Of a DNA stretch of 64,000 bases, positions 42,837 to 51,998 are shown piece after piece. The notes below the pieces were generated by a model, which had not been told where the DNA came from, made no database searches, and worked only from the letters and a program-made list of their open reading frames with translations. Origin of the DNA: Flavobacteriaceae bacterium 3519-10 (GTDB taxonomy: Bacteria > Bacteroidota > Bacteroidia > Flavobacteriales > Weeksellaceae); the NCBI GenBank assembly GCA_000023725.1, contig CP001673.1, positions 2,552,342 to 2,616,341 of the forward strand, written 5' to 3'. Every line of letters starts with the position of its first letter. Positions within the stretch are counted from its first letter, which is position 1. Made by a program: the position numbers and the translations under genes.

Positions 42837-44223
42837 CTTCTTCTTCTTTTGCTTTATAAGTTTCACCTGAGATTTTCAGAATTGTCTTGAGTTCAGCCTG
42901 CGCAATAACAGGGAATGTACGGGCGTACAGTAAAAAGAGTACACCGAAGAACCCTATTGTTCCGAGGAAGACGCCAACATCAATAATGGAAGGTTTAAAC
43001 ATCGTCCATGAAGAAGGCAGATAATCCCGCGAAATATTAATTACGATAATGTCAAATCTTTCAAACCACATTCCGATATTGATGATCAGTGCAATAATAA
43101 ATGTAGCAATGATATTTGTACGGATTTTTTTGAACCAAAGCAGCGCTGGAATTACCAGGTTACAGATAATTAACGCCCAGAACGCCCACCAGTAAGGTCC
43201 TGTTGCGGCACCTGGCGACAGATATACAAAATCTTCATATCGTGAACCTGAATACCATGCGATGAAATACTCACAGGCATATGCTACGGTTACCATACCA
43301 CCGGTTACGATGATTACGATATTCATGATTTCAATATGATACATGGTGATGTAATCTTCGAGGTGAGCTACTTTACGTGCCACAAGAAGAAGGGTCTGTA
43401 CCATTGCAAATCCTGAGAAGATCGCTCCCGCAACGAAGTATGGCGGATAAATCGTAGAGTGCCACCCTTTAATTACTGAAGTAGCAAAGTCAAAAGATAC
43501 CGTGGTGTGTACCGAGAATACAAGTGGAGTCGCTAAACCTGCAAGTACGAGAGATAACTCTTCGAAACGCTGCCAGTGTTTTGCTTTCCCACCCCATCCG
43601 AACGCCAGGAAGGTATAGATTCTTTTAGTCCATGGTGTTTTTGCACGGTCACGGATCATCGCAAAGTCAGGGATAAGTCCCATGAACCAGAAAACGGTTG
43701 ATACCGAGAAATATGTGGATATCGCGAATACATCCCAAAGAAGCGGAGAGTTAAAGTTAGTCCAAAGGGAACCGAACTGATTTGGTAAAGGGAAAACCCA
43801 GTATCCAACCCAAACTCTACCCATGTGAATTACCGGGAAGATTGCCGCCTGCACTACCGCAAAGATCGTCATTGCTTCTGCCGAGCGGTTTACAGACATT
43901 CTCCATCGCTGACGGAACAAGAGCAATACCGCGGAGATAAGGGTTCCTGCGTGCCCAATACCTACCCACCACACGAAGTTGGTAATATCCCAACCCCAGT
44001 TGTTGGTCCGGTTAAGACCCCAGGCACCGATACCGGTACCAATTGTATAGGCAATACAGCCAAATCCGTAGATGAATAGCACTAAGGCGATCCAAAAAGA
44101 AACCCACCAGAGTTTTCCGGCTCTTTCCTCGATAGGTCTTGCGATATCCTCTGTAATATCGTGATAAGTTTTGTGACCAATAATTAAAGGTTCCCTTATC
44201 GGAGCTTCGTAATGTCCTGACAT
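42823..44223 (-). CDS. actC: Alternative complex III subunit ActC (NrfD/PsrC-like)
   Basis: This 466-residue polytopic subunit has about ten membrane helices of NrfD/PsrC type. Seen: VSFWIALVLFIYGFGCIAYTIG, WWVGIGHAGTLISAVLLLFRQRWRMSVNR, the acidic and His-rich VHTTVSFDFATSVIKGW, and the C-terminal GFFGVLFLLYARTFPVIAQ. It carries the quinol-binding side of the complex. Spacing of 20 bases from actB and overlap with actD show one transcript. Confidence 0.95.
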   Translation of the reverse strand: MSGHYEAPIREPLIIGHKTYHDITEDIARPIEERAGKLWWVSFWIALVLFIYGFGCIAYTIGTGIGAWGLNRTNNWGWDITNFVWWVGIGHAGTLISAVLLLFRQRWRMSVNRSAEAMTIFAVVQAAIFPVIHMGRVWVGYWVFPLPNQFGSLWTNFNSPLLWDVFAISTYFSVSTVFWFMGLIPDFAMIRDRAKTPWTKRIYTFLAFGWGGKAKHWQRFEELSLVLAGLATPLVFSVHTTVSFDFATSVIKGWHSTIYPPYFVAGAIFSGFAMVQTLLLVARKVAHLEDYITMYHIEIMNIVIIVTGGMVTVAYACEYFIAWYSGSRYEDFVYLSPGAATGPYWWAFWALIICNLVIPALLWFKKIRTNIIATFIIALIINIGMWFERFDIIVINISRDYLPSSWTMFKPSIIDVGVFLGTIGFFGVLFLLYARTFPVIAQAELKTILKISGETYKAKEEEDEHH

Positions 44224-44243
44224 TTTTTACCTATTTATTATTT

Positions 44244-47200
44244 TTAAACATTCTGTTCTTTGCGGTTTCTTACCTTGGTATGGTAGAAAACATTCGGTTT
44301 CGTGCCTATTTCCTCAAGCAGTGTATAGCGTCTGTCGGACTGGAACAACATTCTGATCTGAGCATCCTTGTCGTTCATGTCACCAAATTTCAGCGCGCCG
44401 GTAGAACAAGCGTTCACACAAGCTGTAGTGAACTCACCGTCTCTAACTTTTCTGCCTTCTTTTTTAGCCTCGAGGATCGTTCTCTGCGTCATTTGGATAC
44501 ATAGTGAACATTTCTCCATAACCCCTCTAGTACGTACTACAACATCCGGGTTAAGTACCATTCGGCCTAAATCGTTGTTCTGATTGAAATCAAATTTATC
44601 GTTAAGGTTATAAGTGAACCAGTTGAATCTTCTAACTTTATAAGGACAGTTGTTCGCGCAATATCTTGTACCGATACATCTGTTGTAGGCCATTTGGTTC
44701 TGGCCCTGTCTGCCGTGAGACGTTGCCGCAACCGGACAAACCGTTTCACACGGAGCGTGGTTACAATGCTGGCACATAACAGGTTGGAAAATCACGTCCG
44801 GGTTATCTGCAGGATGGTTTAATATTCCGCTCTTTTCGTCCATGAAATGACCATACATTCCCGGTACATTCAGGTCTGCTGCAATTGCTTCCTCCTGAGA
44901 AAGTTTGCTGTCTTTATTCAAATCTACATCGGCCGGAACGTTGGTAGAATAATACCTGTCAATTCTGAGCCAGTACATATCACGCGACATTCTTACCTCT
45001 TCCTTACCTACAACCGGCACGTTATTTTCGGCCTGGCAGGCGATGATGCAGGCACCACAACCTGTACATGAGTTCAGGTCAACAGACATGTTGAAGTGAG
45101 GCCCGTCGCTTTCGTCAAATGAATCCCAAAGATCCACCTGTCCTGCCGGAAGCGCTCCACCAATCGTTTCATATTTCAAAGGCCTGTTCCAGCCTAATTT
45201 TTCGTCGTCGAATTTCACGTTCAGGAAGGTATCCAAAGGAACTTCACGCGCGATTTCATAACGGCCCATTAGGGTGTTCTGAAGCTGCATGCCCGCAAAC
45301 TCATGATAATCTCCTGTTTTTTCGATTTTCACATTCGATAAAACCGAATTTGAACCGTCAAATAATGGATATGCATTAATACCGGTTTCAGCTACTTTAC
45401 CTGAATCTTTCTTACCGTAACCCAATGCAAGTCCTAATGAACCTTCGGCCTGACCAGGCTGAATAAATACAGGGACATCTTTTAAGGTTACACCGTTGGC
45501 CGTAAGGTTTACTTTCGAACCGTTCAGCTGCATTCTAGCGTTCAGGTCGTTATCAATACCTAGTTTTTCTGCGTCTCTTGGTGAAATGGTGAGGTAATTA
45601 TCCCAAGATAAACGTGTAATTGGGTCGGGTAATTCCTGCAGCCAAGGGTTATTAGCCTGCGTACCGTCACCGATTGCGGTTTTGGTATAAAGAACCAATT
45701 CCATGTCAGAAGCTTTAAATGCTCCTAATTCTGCAGCTGCCTGTGCCGCGTTTCCGCCGGCGTAAGACAATGTAGCAGAATTTCCTCCGGCAAGAACCCC
45801 GTCATAGAGTGCTTTGTTGAAGGTTGTGCCACCAATGAGGGTAGCAGCATTTGCCTTTAAATAATCATAATAATTATTTGCCGGATTGTTTTTACCATTC
45901 ATCCAAACCAATAAAGATTCTTCAATCTGTCTTGATTTGTAAATTTTCTGAATTGTTGGCTGCATCAGCGTGTAAACTCCGGTCTGCGGAGCAATATCGC
46001 CCCACGATTCAAGCCAGTTGGCAACAGGAATTACAGCTTTTGCTGCTTTATACATTTCATTCTTCTTGTCGGCAACCGCAATAACGTACGGTACTCTCGC
46101 CAAAGCTTTTTTGAAGTCCTCAGCTCTGTTGGAAGAATGTAGTGGATTAACATTGTTAGCAATTACCACGGCAACCTGGCCGGTACTCATCCAGCCAACA
46201 AACTCCTGATATCTTCTTGCGTCGAATTCTTTAAGGAAATTTGCTTTTCCTGTGAATGCGTTCGATGCTAATTTTTGATTGATTAAGTGCGCCAATACGT
46301 GTGCACCTTTAGAACCGTCGGCGAAAACCACAGCGTTGCTGCCTTTTGCCTGAAGTTCCTGCACAATTGCCTGAGCTTCTTTGCTCGCAGTACCACCGTT
46401 CAGTGCGTTATAAACTTCTACAAGCACTTTATTCACTGCGCTTGGCTTCAGTTTAATACGGTTATCGGCATTAGCACCGGTTAAGGACATGTTAGATTCT
46501 ATCTGAATATGTCTTAACATGTTTGGACCCGGCGTTCGTGCTGCAGCGTAAGTTCCTTCAAGTGAAGCACCGTTGTACTCTCCGAGGAAATCTGCCTGGA
46601 ATGAAACAACCAATTGTGTATTCGAAAGATCATAAACCGGTAAAGCGCGCTGACCGAATACCTCTTCAGCTGCATCAAGTGCTGCCGTACAAGGTACCGC
46701 GTCGTAAGTTACGAGCTCAGCGGTTGGATATTTAGTTTTAAAATCTGCAAATAATTTTTTGAAAGTAGGCGACGGGAATGAATGTGATAAAACAACGATT
46801 CTGCGACCGTTGGTCTGCGCTTCCGTTAAGCCTTTAAGCACATAATCATCAACCTGATCGAAAGTTTCATCTTTCCCGTTGAGTTTAGGCTGTTTCACTT
46901 TATCATTGTCGTAAAGCGAAAGAATAGAAGCCTGTGCACGTGCATTGGTTTTCCCTAATTCGCCTGCGGCAGGATTGGGTTCAATTTTAATAGGTCTTCC
47001 CTCTCTTGTTTTTACGAGAACGCTCGCGAAATCGTAACCGTCGAAGTAAGAAGTTGCGTAGAAATTAGGAACTCCCGGTATAATTTCGTGGGGTTTAACC
47101 ACATACGGGATGCTTTTAATTACCGGAGCTTCGCACGCCGCTAAAGTTACAGCAGCCGTGGAAAATCCTAAAAGCTTAAGGAAATCTCGTCGCGATGAAC

Positions 47201-47339
47201 CCGATTCACTTGATGCTTTCTGTCCCAATAAATCACCCACAGGGATTTCGTCCTGAAATTCTTTCTGAGCAAGCTTAGCGTTTAAGCCTGGATCTTTCAG
47301 TTCGTGAATACTTCTGAATTGTATTTTATTTGAAGCCAT
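44244..47339 (-). CDS. actB: Alternative complex III subunit ActB (iron-sulfur, molybdopterin-enzyme-like)
   Basis: This 1031-residue subunit has a Tat-type signal placed after about 48 residues (SSRRDFLKLLGFS) followed by LAAC, a possible lipid-anchor Cys. Residues about 60-720 resemble a molybdopterin oxidoreductase, which in ActB holds no Mo. The C-terminal ferredoxin-like part has four Cys groups: CTGCGACIIACQ, CQHCNHAPCETVCP, CIGTRYCANNCPYK and CSLC...CVNACSTG. These hold the [3Fe-4S]/[4Fe-4S] clusters known from this complex. It relays electrons from quinol to the haems of ActA. Confidence 0.95.
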   Translation of the reverse strand: MASNKIQFRSIHELKDPGLNAKLAQKEFQDEIPVGDLLGQKASSESGSSRRDFLKLLGFSTAAVTLAACEAPVIKSIPYVVKPHEIIPGVPNFYATSYFDGYDFASVLVKTREGRPIKIEPNPAAGELGKTNARAQASILSLYDNDKVKQPKLNGKDETFDQVDDYVLKGLTEAQTNGRRIVVLSHSFPSPTFKKLFADFKTKYPTAELVTYDAVPCTAALDAAEEVFGQRALPVYDLSNTQLVVSFQADFLGEYNGASLEGTYAAARTPGPNMLRHIQIESNMSLTGANADNRIKLKPSAVNKVLVEVYNALNGGTASKEAQAIVQELQAKGSNAVVFADGSKGAHVLAHLINQKLASNAFTGKANFLKEFDARRYQEFVGWMSTGQVAVVIANNVNPLHSSNRAEDFKKALARVPYVIAVADKKNEMYKAAKAVIPVANWLESWGDIAPQTGVYTLMQPTIQKIYKSRQIEESLLVWMNGKNNPANNYYDYLKANAATLIGGTTFNKALYDGVLAGGNSATLSYAGGNAAQAAAELGAFKASDMELVLYTKTAIGDGTQANNPWLQELPDPITRLSWDNYLTISPRDAEKLGIDNDLNARMQLNGSKVNLTANGVTLKDVPVFIQPGQAEGSLGLALGYGKKDSGKVAETGINAYPLFDGSNSVLSNVKIEKTGDYHEFAGMQLQNTLMGRYEIAREVPLDTFLNVKFDDEKLGWNRPLKYETIGGALPAGQVDLWDSFDESDGPHFNMSVDLNSCTGCGACIIACQAENNVPVVGKEEVRMSRDMYWLRIDRYYSTNVPADVDLNKDSKLSQEEAIAADLNVPGMYGHFMDEKSGILNHPADNPDVIFQPVMCQHCNHAPCETVCPVAATSHGRQGQNQMAYNRCIGTRYCANNCPYKVRRFNWFTYNLNDKFDFNQNNDLGRMVLNPDVVVRTRGVMEKCSLCIQMTQRTILEAKKEGRKVRDGEFTTACVNACSTGALKFGDMNDKDAQIRMLFQSDRRYTLLEEIGTKPNVFYHTKVRNRKEQNV

Positions 47340-47360
47340 TGATACTTCTAATTTTTGTTA

Positions 47361-48728
47361 TTAATAATGACATTTACCACACTCAAGACCTCCAATTGCA
47401 TCGACAGTGATCTTTGTCTCAGAACCATACTGTTTTTTCAGTTTGTCGTGCAGGTTTTTGAAGTATTCTTTATTATAACCGTTGGTCATATCCACCTCGG
47501 TTGTTCTGTGGCATTCCACACACCAGCCCATCGTGAAGTCGTTCGCCATCTGCACCACGTTCATGGTATCTACCTGGCCGTGGCAGGCTTTACATACCAC
47601 ATCTATCTTAGCTTCAGGATTTTTCTTGTTGTGCGAACTAATAATTGCCTGTTCACCGGCCACCACGTGCTGTGAGTGATCGAAATAAACAAAATCCGGC
47701 ATGTTGTGGATTCTCACCCATTCAACTGGCTGGGTTTTGCCTGTATACTGTTGTTTTTCAGGGTCCCATCCGGTCGCCGCGTAAATTTTCTGAATTTCAC
47801 CATCATAGAAGGCTTTGTCTTTCCCTGGTTCCATATATTTTCCGTTGTATTCGGAAATTGTACGGTGACAGTTCATACAAACATTCATTGAAGGGATTTC
47901 TGATACTTTACCATATTTCGCTGAAGAGTGGCAAAGCTGACAGTCGATTTTATTTTCGCCGGCGTGAATCTTGTGAGAAAAATAGATAGGCTGTTCAGGT
48001 TTGTAACCTTTGTAAACACCAATCCACATAAGAGAATTCCAGATTCCGTACGCTGCAAAAATCCCGAGCAAGGCAAGTAAACCTTTACCTACGTAATGAT
48101 ATTTACGGTAAAGTTCGCCCCACGAAACTGCCTGAGAAGACTGGGCCCCTCTTAACTCTTCGCTTTGCTGAAGTTTTACAAGCTGATTTAATTTAAGTAA
48201 CAGCCAGATCAGTAACCCCGCAATAGCAACCATTGAAATCAGGATGATTTTCGAGTTTTGCGATTCTGCCTGTGAAGCCTGCATTGAGGCTGCTGAATTT
48301 CCAGCGTCAGCGCCAGCTGTAGCTGCATCTGCTGCGGGCTCTGGTGCAGGTGGGTTTGTAGTGTATTCTAAGATATCATCAATGTCCTTATCTGAAAGAT
48401 TAGGAAACGGAGTCATTTCTACCTTGTTGAACTTTTCGTAAACCTCAATTGCATATTTATCGCCGGACTCGCGCAGTGCCTTGTTGTCTTTGATCCACTT
48501 GTGCAACCACTCGTTGTCGAGGCTCTGTTCGGTTTTTAACCTTTCTACTACACCTCCGAGCGCAGGACCGATAAGCTGCTTATCTAATGCGTGACATGCG
48601 GTACAGTTCGCTTTGAAAAGCTTTTCACCGTTTTTAGCGTCTCCCTGAGCGTAAATAGAAGCACTGGCTGACAGCAACAGACCTATTGCTATGAGACCTC
48701 TTTTGTAATGCTTTCTCCAACTAATCAT
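47361..48728 (-). CDS. actA: Alternative complex III subunit ActA with six haem-c motifs
   Basis: This 455-residue cytochrome has a signal peptide and an N-terminal monohaem cytochrome c domain (CTACH, about residue 44). An Ala/Pro-rich linker and two membrane helices follow (about 158-180 and 212-236). A multihaem domain then has five more CxxCH motifs: CQLCH, CMNCH, CKACH, CVECH and CGKCH. The five C-terminal haems are the pentahaem ActA part. The N-terminal monohaem domain is an added module. It is the first gene of the operon actABCDEF, with a -7 element 50 bases upstream. Confidence 0.94.
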   Translation of the reverse strand: MISWRKHYKRGLIAIGLLLSASASIYAQGDAKNGEKLFKANCTACHALDKQLIGPALGGVVERLKTEQSLDNEWLHKWIKDNKALRESGDKYAIEVYEKFNKVEMTPFPNLSDKDIDDILEYTTNPPAPEPAADAATAGADAGNSAASMQASQAESQNSKIILISMVAIAGLLIWLLLKLNQLVKLQQSEELRGAQSSQAVSWGELYRKYHYVGKGLLALLGIFAAYGIWNSLMWIGVYKGYKPEQPIYFSHKIHAGENKIDCQLCHSSAKYGKVSEIPSMNVCMNCHRTISEYNGKYMEPGKDKAFYDGEIQKIYAATGWDPEKQQYTGKTQPVEWVRIHNMPDFVYFDHSQHVVAGEQAIISSHNKKNPEAKIDVVCKACHGQVDTMNVVQMANDFTMGWCVECHRTTEVDMTNGYNKEYFKNLHDKLKKQYGSETKITVDAIGGLECGKCHY

Positions 48729-48777
48729 TTATATAATATTGGGTTAGTAAAATATTTGAGTTTACTTTTCAATTGGG

Positions 48778-48785
48778 CAAAAATA
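48778..48785 (-). promoter_or_regulatory. -7 element TATTTTTG of the act operon
   Basis: A perfect TAnnTTTG on the minus strand, about 50 bases before the actA ATG at 48728. No TTG is present at -33, so another element or an activator may be needed. Confidence 0.5.
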
Positions 48786-48868
48786 GCACATTTAACAGAA
48801 ATTTAACGGCAGAACGCGGGTTCAATCCGGCGTTGCAGTTAATTTATATTAATTCTAAATAGCAAAGG

Positions 48869-48898
48869 TTGGTATAATTTTTAATTGTTCTATTTTTG
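48869..48898 (+). promoter_or_regulatory. Promoter (-33 TTG, N19, -7 TATTTTTG) of the SPOR protein gene
   Basis: TTG at 48869-48871, 19 bases, then TATTTTTG at 48891-48898. The ATG is at 48913, so the leader is only about 8 bases. Confidence 0.65.
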
Positions 48899-48912
48899 TC
48901 TAAAATTAACGC

Positions 48913-49443
48913 ATGAGATCAATTCTTAAAATACTTCCTTTTCTTTTTTTCTTCACAACCTTTACCGTTCAGGCCCAACAGATTGTGAAAAACGACACCA
49001 TTTCCGGTACTCCTTTAGTTATAAGGATGGATGAGAAAGTGGATGCTCTGCTCGGTAACCTTGAAGACAAATGTACGTCGAATATTGGAAACTCCTCCGG
49101 TAACACCGGCAGCGATTCACCGCGTACACCGGTGATCGCGGTACCCGAAAGAGAACTGTCTAAAGCCGAAATCTGCCGCCGCAACCCAAGAATCATGGGT
49201 TACAAAATTCAGATCGCTGTGGTGAAATCCAACGAAGAAGCGCGTGAAGTCGGGATGTATTTCCGCCGCCGTTTTCCCAATATGAAAGTTGAGATCGACG
49301 CTTCTTTAAGGCCTAACTATAAAGTAATGGCCGGCAGCTATCTTACAAAACAGAGTGCAGCTTCAGATTTAGCTAAAGTTAAACCGTTCTTTAAATCTGC
49401 AATGTCCGTCCAGTACCGCGTTTTCTGCGTCGAAGCGAAATAA
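48913..49443 (+). CDS. Secreted SPOR-domain protein
   Basis: This 176-residue protein has a signal peptide (LPFLFFFTTFTVQAQ), a linker rich in Ser/Asn/Gly, and a C-terminal SPOR domain (about 97-173): YKIQIAVVKSNEEAREVGMYFRRRFPNMKVEI and YKVMAGSYLTKQSAASDLAKVK. SPOR domains bind stripped glycan strands of peptidoglycan, often at division sites. Here the protein is exported and free of a membrane helix. Single-gene unit between the act operon and the two-component system. Confidence 0.9.
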   Translation: MRSILKILPFLFFFTTFTVQAQQIVKNDTISGTPLVIRMDEKVDALLGNLEDKCTSNIGNSSGNTGSDSPRTPVIAVPERELSKAEICRRNPRIMGYKIQIAVVKSNEEAREVGMYFRRRFPNMKVEIDASLRPNYKVMAGSYLTKQSAASDLAKVKPFFKSAMSVQYRVFCVEAK

Positions 49444-49461
49444 ATTTTTACTTATTAAAAC

Positions 49462-49491
49462 AAAAAAAACTCCGGCATTCCGGAGTTTTTT
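49462..49491. terminator. Bidirectional terminator between SPOR gene and response regulator
   Basis: Perfect 10-bp stem AAAACTCCGG/CCGGAGTTTT (49466-49475/49480-49489) with a CATT loop, A8 before and T6 after. Confidence 0.88.
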
Positions 49492-49508
49492 GCATCTATA
49501 TATTAAGT

Positions 49509-50195
49509 TTAATTCTTCACCAACAGTCGGAAACCTTCACCGTGGACGTTGATAATCTCAAGACCGGAATCTTCTTTCAACAGCTTACGCAGTTTGGCAA
49601 TATACACGTCCATACTTCTGGCCGTGAAATAATTTTCTTTTTTCCAGATCTTTCTCAGTGCTAAATCTCTCGGCATGAAATCGTTACGGTGCATGCAAAG
49701 CAGTTTTAGCAGTTCGTTCTCTTTTGGCGAGAGTTTATATTCGTTATCGCCAACCTTTAACTGACGCAGCATTGAATCAAAGAAAATATTGCTGATTTTA
49801 AACTGCTCCTGCTCCTCATCCTCGGATACGCTGCTGCGCTGAAGAATCGCTTTGATCTTGTACAGCAAAAGTTCAGTATCAAAAGGCTTCGTAATATAAT
49901 CGTCAGCGCCAAGCTGATAACCTTTCAGTATATCTTCACGCATATTTCGTGCGGTAAGGAAAATAATCGGCGTGTTTTTATCAATTCTTTTCACATCTTC
50001 TGCTAAGCTGAAACCGTCTTTCTTCGGCATCATTACATCAAAAATACAGATGTCGAATTCGTTTTCGGTAAATTCTTTAAGTCCCTGCTCGCCGTCTGTA
50101 GCGAGGGTAACCTCAAAATTGTTGATGCTTAAATAATCTTTTAAAACGGCTCCAAAACTCTGGTCGTCTTCCACTAATAAGATTCTGTTATTCAT
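49509..50195 (-). CDS. OmpR-type response regulator (RprY-like)
   Basis: This 228-residue regulator has a receiver domain (about 4-118) with the acidic pocket LLVEDDQ, phosphate-accepting Asp in ICIFDVMMPKKDG, Thr in IIFLTARN and Lys in YITKPFD. The C-terminal winged helix (about 130-225) is of OmpR/PhoB type (LSPKENELLKLLCMHRNDFMPRDLALRKIW, ARSMDVYIAKLRKLL). It lies 60 bases downstream of its histidine kinase gene on the same strand. The pair is similar to RprXY of Bacteroidota, which responds to envelope or sodium stress; the signal here is not known. Confidence 0.93.
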   Translation of the reverse strand: MNNRILLVEDDQSFGAVLKDYLSINNFEVTLATDGEQGLKEFTENEFDICIFDVMMPKKDGFSLAEDVKRIDKNTPIIFLTARNMREDILKGYQLGADDYITKPFDTELLLYKIKAILQRSSVSEDEEQEQFKISNIFFDSMLRQLKVGDNEYKLSPKENELLKLLCMHRNDFMPRDLALRKIWKKENYFTARSMDVYIAKLRKLLKEDSGLEIINVHGEGFRLLVKN

Positions 50196-50255
50196 AATTT
50201 TATCTTTTATTTGATTTTCGGCGCCTTTTTAGGCATCCCGGTGGTTTAGTTTTTT

Positions 50256-51815
50256 TTACACTTGCTGCGGGCTCATCGGAAGTTTTATCGTGAACGTGCT
50301 TCCCACGCCTTTTTTCGAATCTACCAGAATCTGGCCTTTATGCAGCTCAATAATTTTCTTCACATACGACAGCCCGAGGCCCTGACCTTTCACATTGTGA
50401 ATGTTACCCGTTTCTTCACGGAAAAATTTCTCGAAAATCCGCGTTTTATTGTCGACATCCATTCCGATTCCCTTATCAGAAATTTCTACAACGTACCAGT
50501 TACCTTCATTACTTGTCTTTACCTTTATTTCGGGGGCTTCCGGCGAATATTTATTAGCATTATCCAGCAAATTCACCAGCGCGTTCGAGAGGTGAAATTC
50601 ATCGACTTTCAAATGATACTGTTTTGTGGTGAATTCCTGCGTGAAGGTTCCGTTCCGTTGCGCCACAATCAGCCCGAATGATTCAGAAATCCTTTTAATC
50701 AGCTCCCTAACGTCGGTCTCTTTGAGGAAAAGTTTTACCTCATTACGCTCGAGCTTCGACATATTCAACACGTTTTCTACCTGTTTTTTCATCCTCAGGT
50801 TTTCCTGTTTGATCAGTCCGGAATAATATTTTACTTTTTCAGGATTGGTCGCAATTTTATCATTCGCCAGTGAATCTGTGGCTACAGAAATAGTTGCCAG
50901 CGGCGTTTTAAACTCGTGGGACATGTTGTTGATGAAATCTGTTTTAACTTCAGCAATCTTCTTCTGCCGCATCATATAGTTGATCGAAATAACATAGATG
51001 CCCAAAATCGTAAGCAGCGACATGAAAGTCCCAAGCAACATCGGCAGGTTATTTTTGGCGAGTGAATAATCCTTCCGTGGAAAAACCAGCGCTAAAGTGT
51101 ACAGTGTGCGCTCTTTGCTGTCGGTAAAAAGCGGATAAGTGTAATTGTTTTTGTCTTTCTGCTCCAGATAAATATCATTAACGATACCGGTCGGTTTGTT
51201 CTGTTTATCCATCACAGCGAAACCGAATTTGCTACTTAACCCGTTCATTTTCAGTTCTCTTGCTAAAACCGAATCAAGTGTTTTAAGGTCAACACGTTTT
51301 TCAACCGGTAGATTTGAGGCACTAAGCTTCGCAAATTCACGCAACGCATAAGTGTTGTTATTGATGTCTTTGCTGAGTTGTGCGGTGAGCGGTTCCGACG
51401 TATTTTCAGGTCTTTTTATTTTTAAAATTCCTTCGTCGGTATACAGTTTTGTGAGCTGCAAACTGTCACCACGCGGTGAAATGGGGAAATTTTGGTTCTC
51501 TACAATACTTTTTTGAAACGTGATCGTTGAGCGGTTGGCCGAATCTGAATTCTGCTGGATGTAAGTCTGCGTCGGTTGGTTACTGCTGTCGATTACGTTT
51601 TTGGCGAAATTGCGGTAGTCCTGGTTCAGGTATTTTTCAACTTCCATTTGCTGTGCTTTCGCTGCTGAAGATTCAAGTGCAGCATACACTTTATTTGAAA
51701 AATCCTGATTCAAAGCCGAATACAGTTCCTTGATCCAATAAAGCTGGAGCGTAACAAAGACAATCATCGAGATTGTCATCAATATTGAAATGAAAGGTAT
51801 AAACCTATTGTTCAT
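50256..51815 (-). CDS. Sensor histidine kinase (RprX-like)
   Basis: This 519-residue inner-membrane kinase has two membrane helices (about 8-28 and 260-280) flanking a periplasmic sensor domain of about 230 residues. HisKA follows at about 290-360, with phospho-acceptor His in NNMSHEFKTPLATISVA. The ATP-binding domain has N-box NALVNLLDNANKYS, G1 EISDKGIGM and G2 GQGLGLSYVKKI. It phosphorylates the response regulator encoded next. The sensor part matches no domain I recognise. Confidence 0.93.
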   Translation of the reverse strand: MNNRFIPFISILMTISMIVFVTLQLYWIKELYSALNQDFSNKVYAALESSAAKAQQMEVEKYLNQDYRNFAKNVIDSSNQPTQTYIQQNSDSANRSTITFQKSIVENQNFPISPRGDSLQLTKLYTDEGILKIKRPENTSEPLTAQLSKDINNNTYALREFAKLSASNLPVEKRVDLKTLDSVLARELKMNGLSSKFGFAVMDKQNKPTGIVNDIYLEQKDKNNYTYPLFTDSKERTLYTLALVFPRKDYSLAKNNLPMLLGTFMSLLTILGIYVISINYMMRQKKIAEVKTDFINNMSHEFKTPLATISVATDSLANDKIATNPEKVKYYSGLIKQENLRMKKQVENVLNMSKLERNEVKLFLKETDVRELIKRISESFGLIVAQRNGTFTQEFTTKQYHLKVDEFHLSNALVNLLDNANKYSPEAPEIKVKTSNEGNWYVVEISDKGIGMDVDNKTRIFEKFFREETGNIHNVKGQGLGLSYVKKIIELHKGQILVDSKKGVGSTFTIKLPMSPQQV

Positions 51816-51975
51816 GAAGAATTTTTATTTGAAGTGTTAAAATTACTCATTTTAAGAATAATTAAACGAAAAAACAACAAAAATATTGCGGAGAGCTTCT
51901 TAAAACCAATTCATTTAACAGATTATTTCTAAAACAGAAACCAATTGTTTTAGGGATTTGTTTGAAATATTCATT

Positions 51976-51983
51976 TAAATTTG
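51976..51983 (+). promoter_or_regulatory. -7 element TAAATTTG of the SRPBCC gene
   Basis: A perfect TAnnTTTG 16 bases before the ATG at 51999. The TTG at its end starts an in-frame extension of the gene, which is therefore unlikely to be translated. A TTTG upstream is 15 bases away. The rest of the 183-base gap (51816-51998) shows only AT-rich sequence. Confidence 0.5.
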
Positions 51984-51998
51984 ATAAAAAATACGGTT

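Noticed and set aside
48812..48832. A tRNA T-arm-like GGGTTCAATCC sequence in the gap between the act operon and the SPOR gene
   Set aside because: No acceptor stem, D-arm or anticodon arm can be built around it, and the T-stem itself does not pair properly.
50196..50255. A hairpin between the histidine kinase and response regulator genes
   Set aside because: Only a 3-bp GCC/GGC pairing in the 60-base gap; too weak to call a terminator or attenuator.
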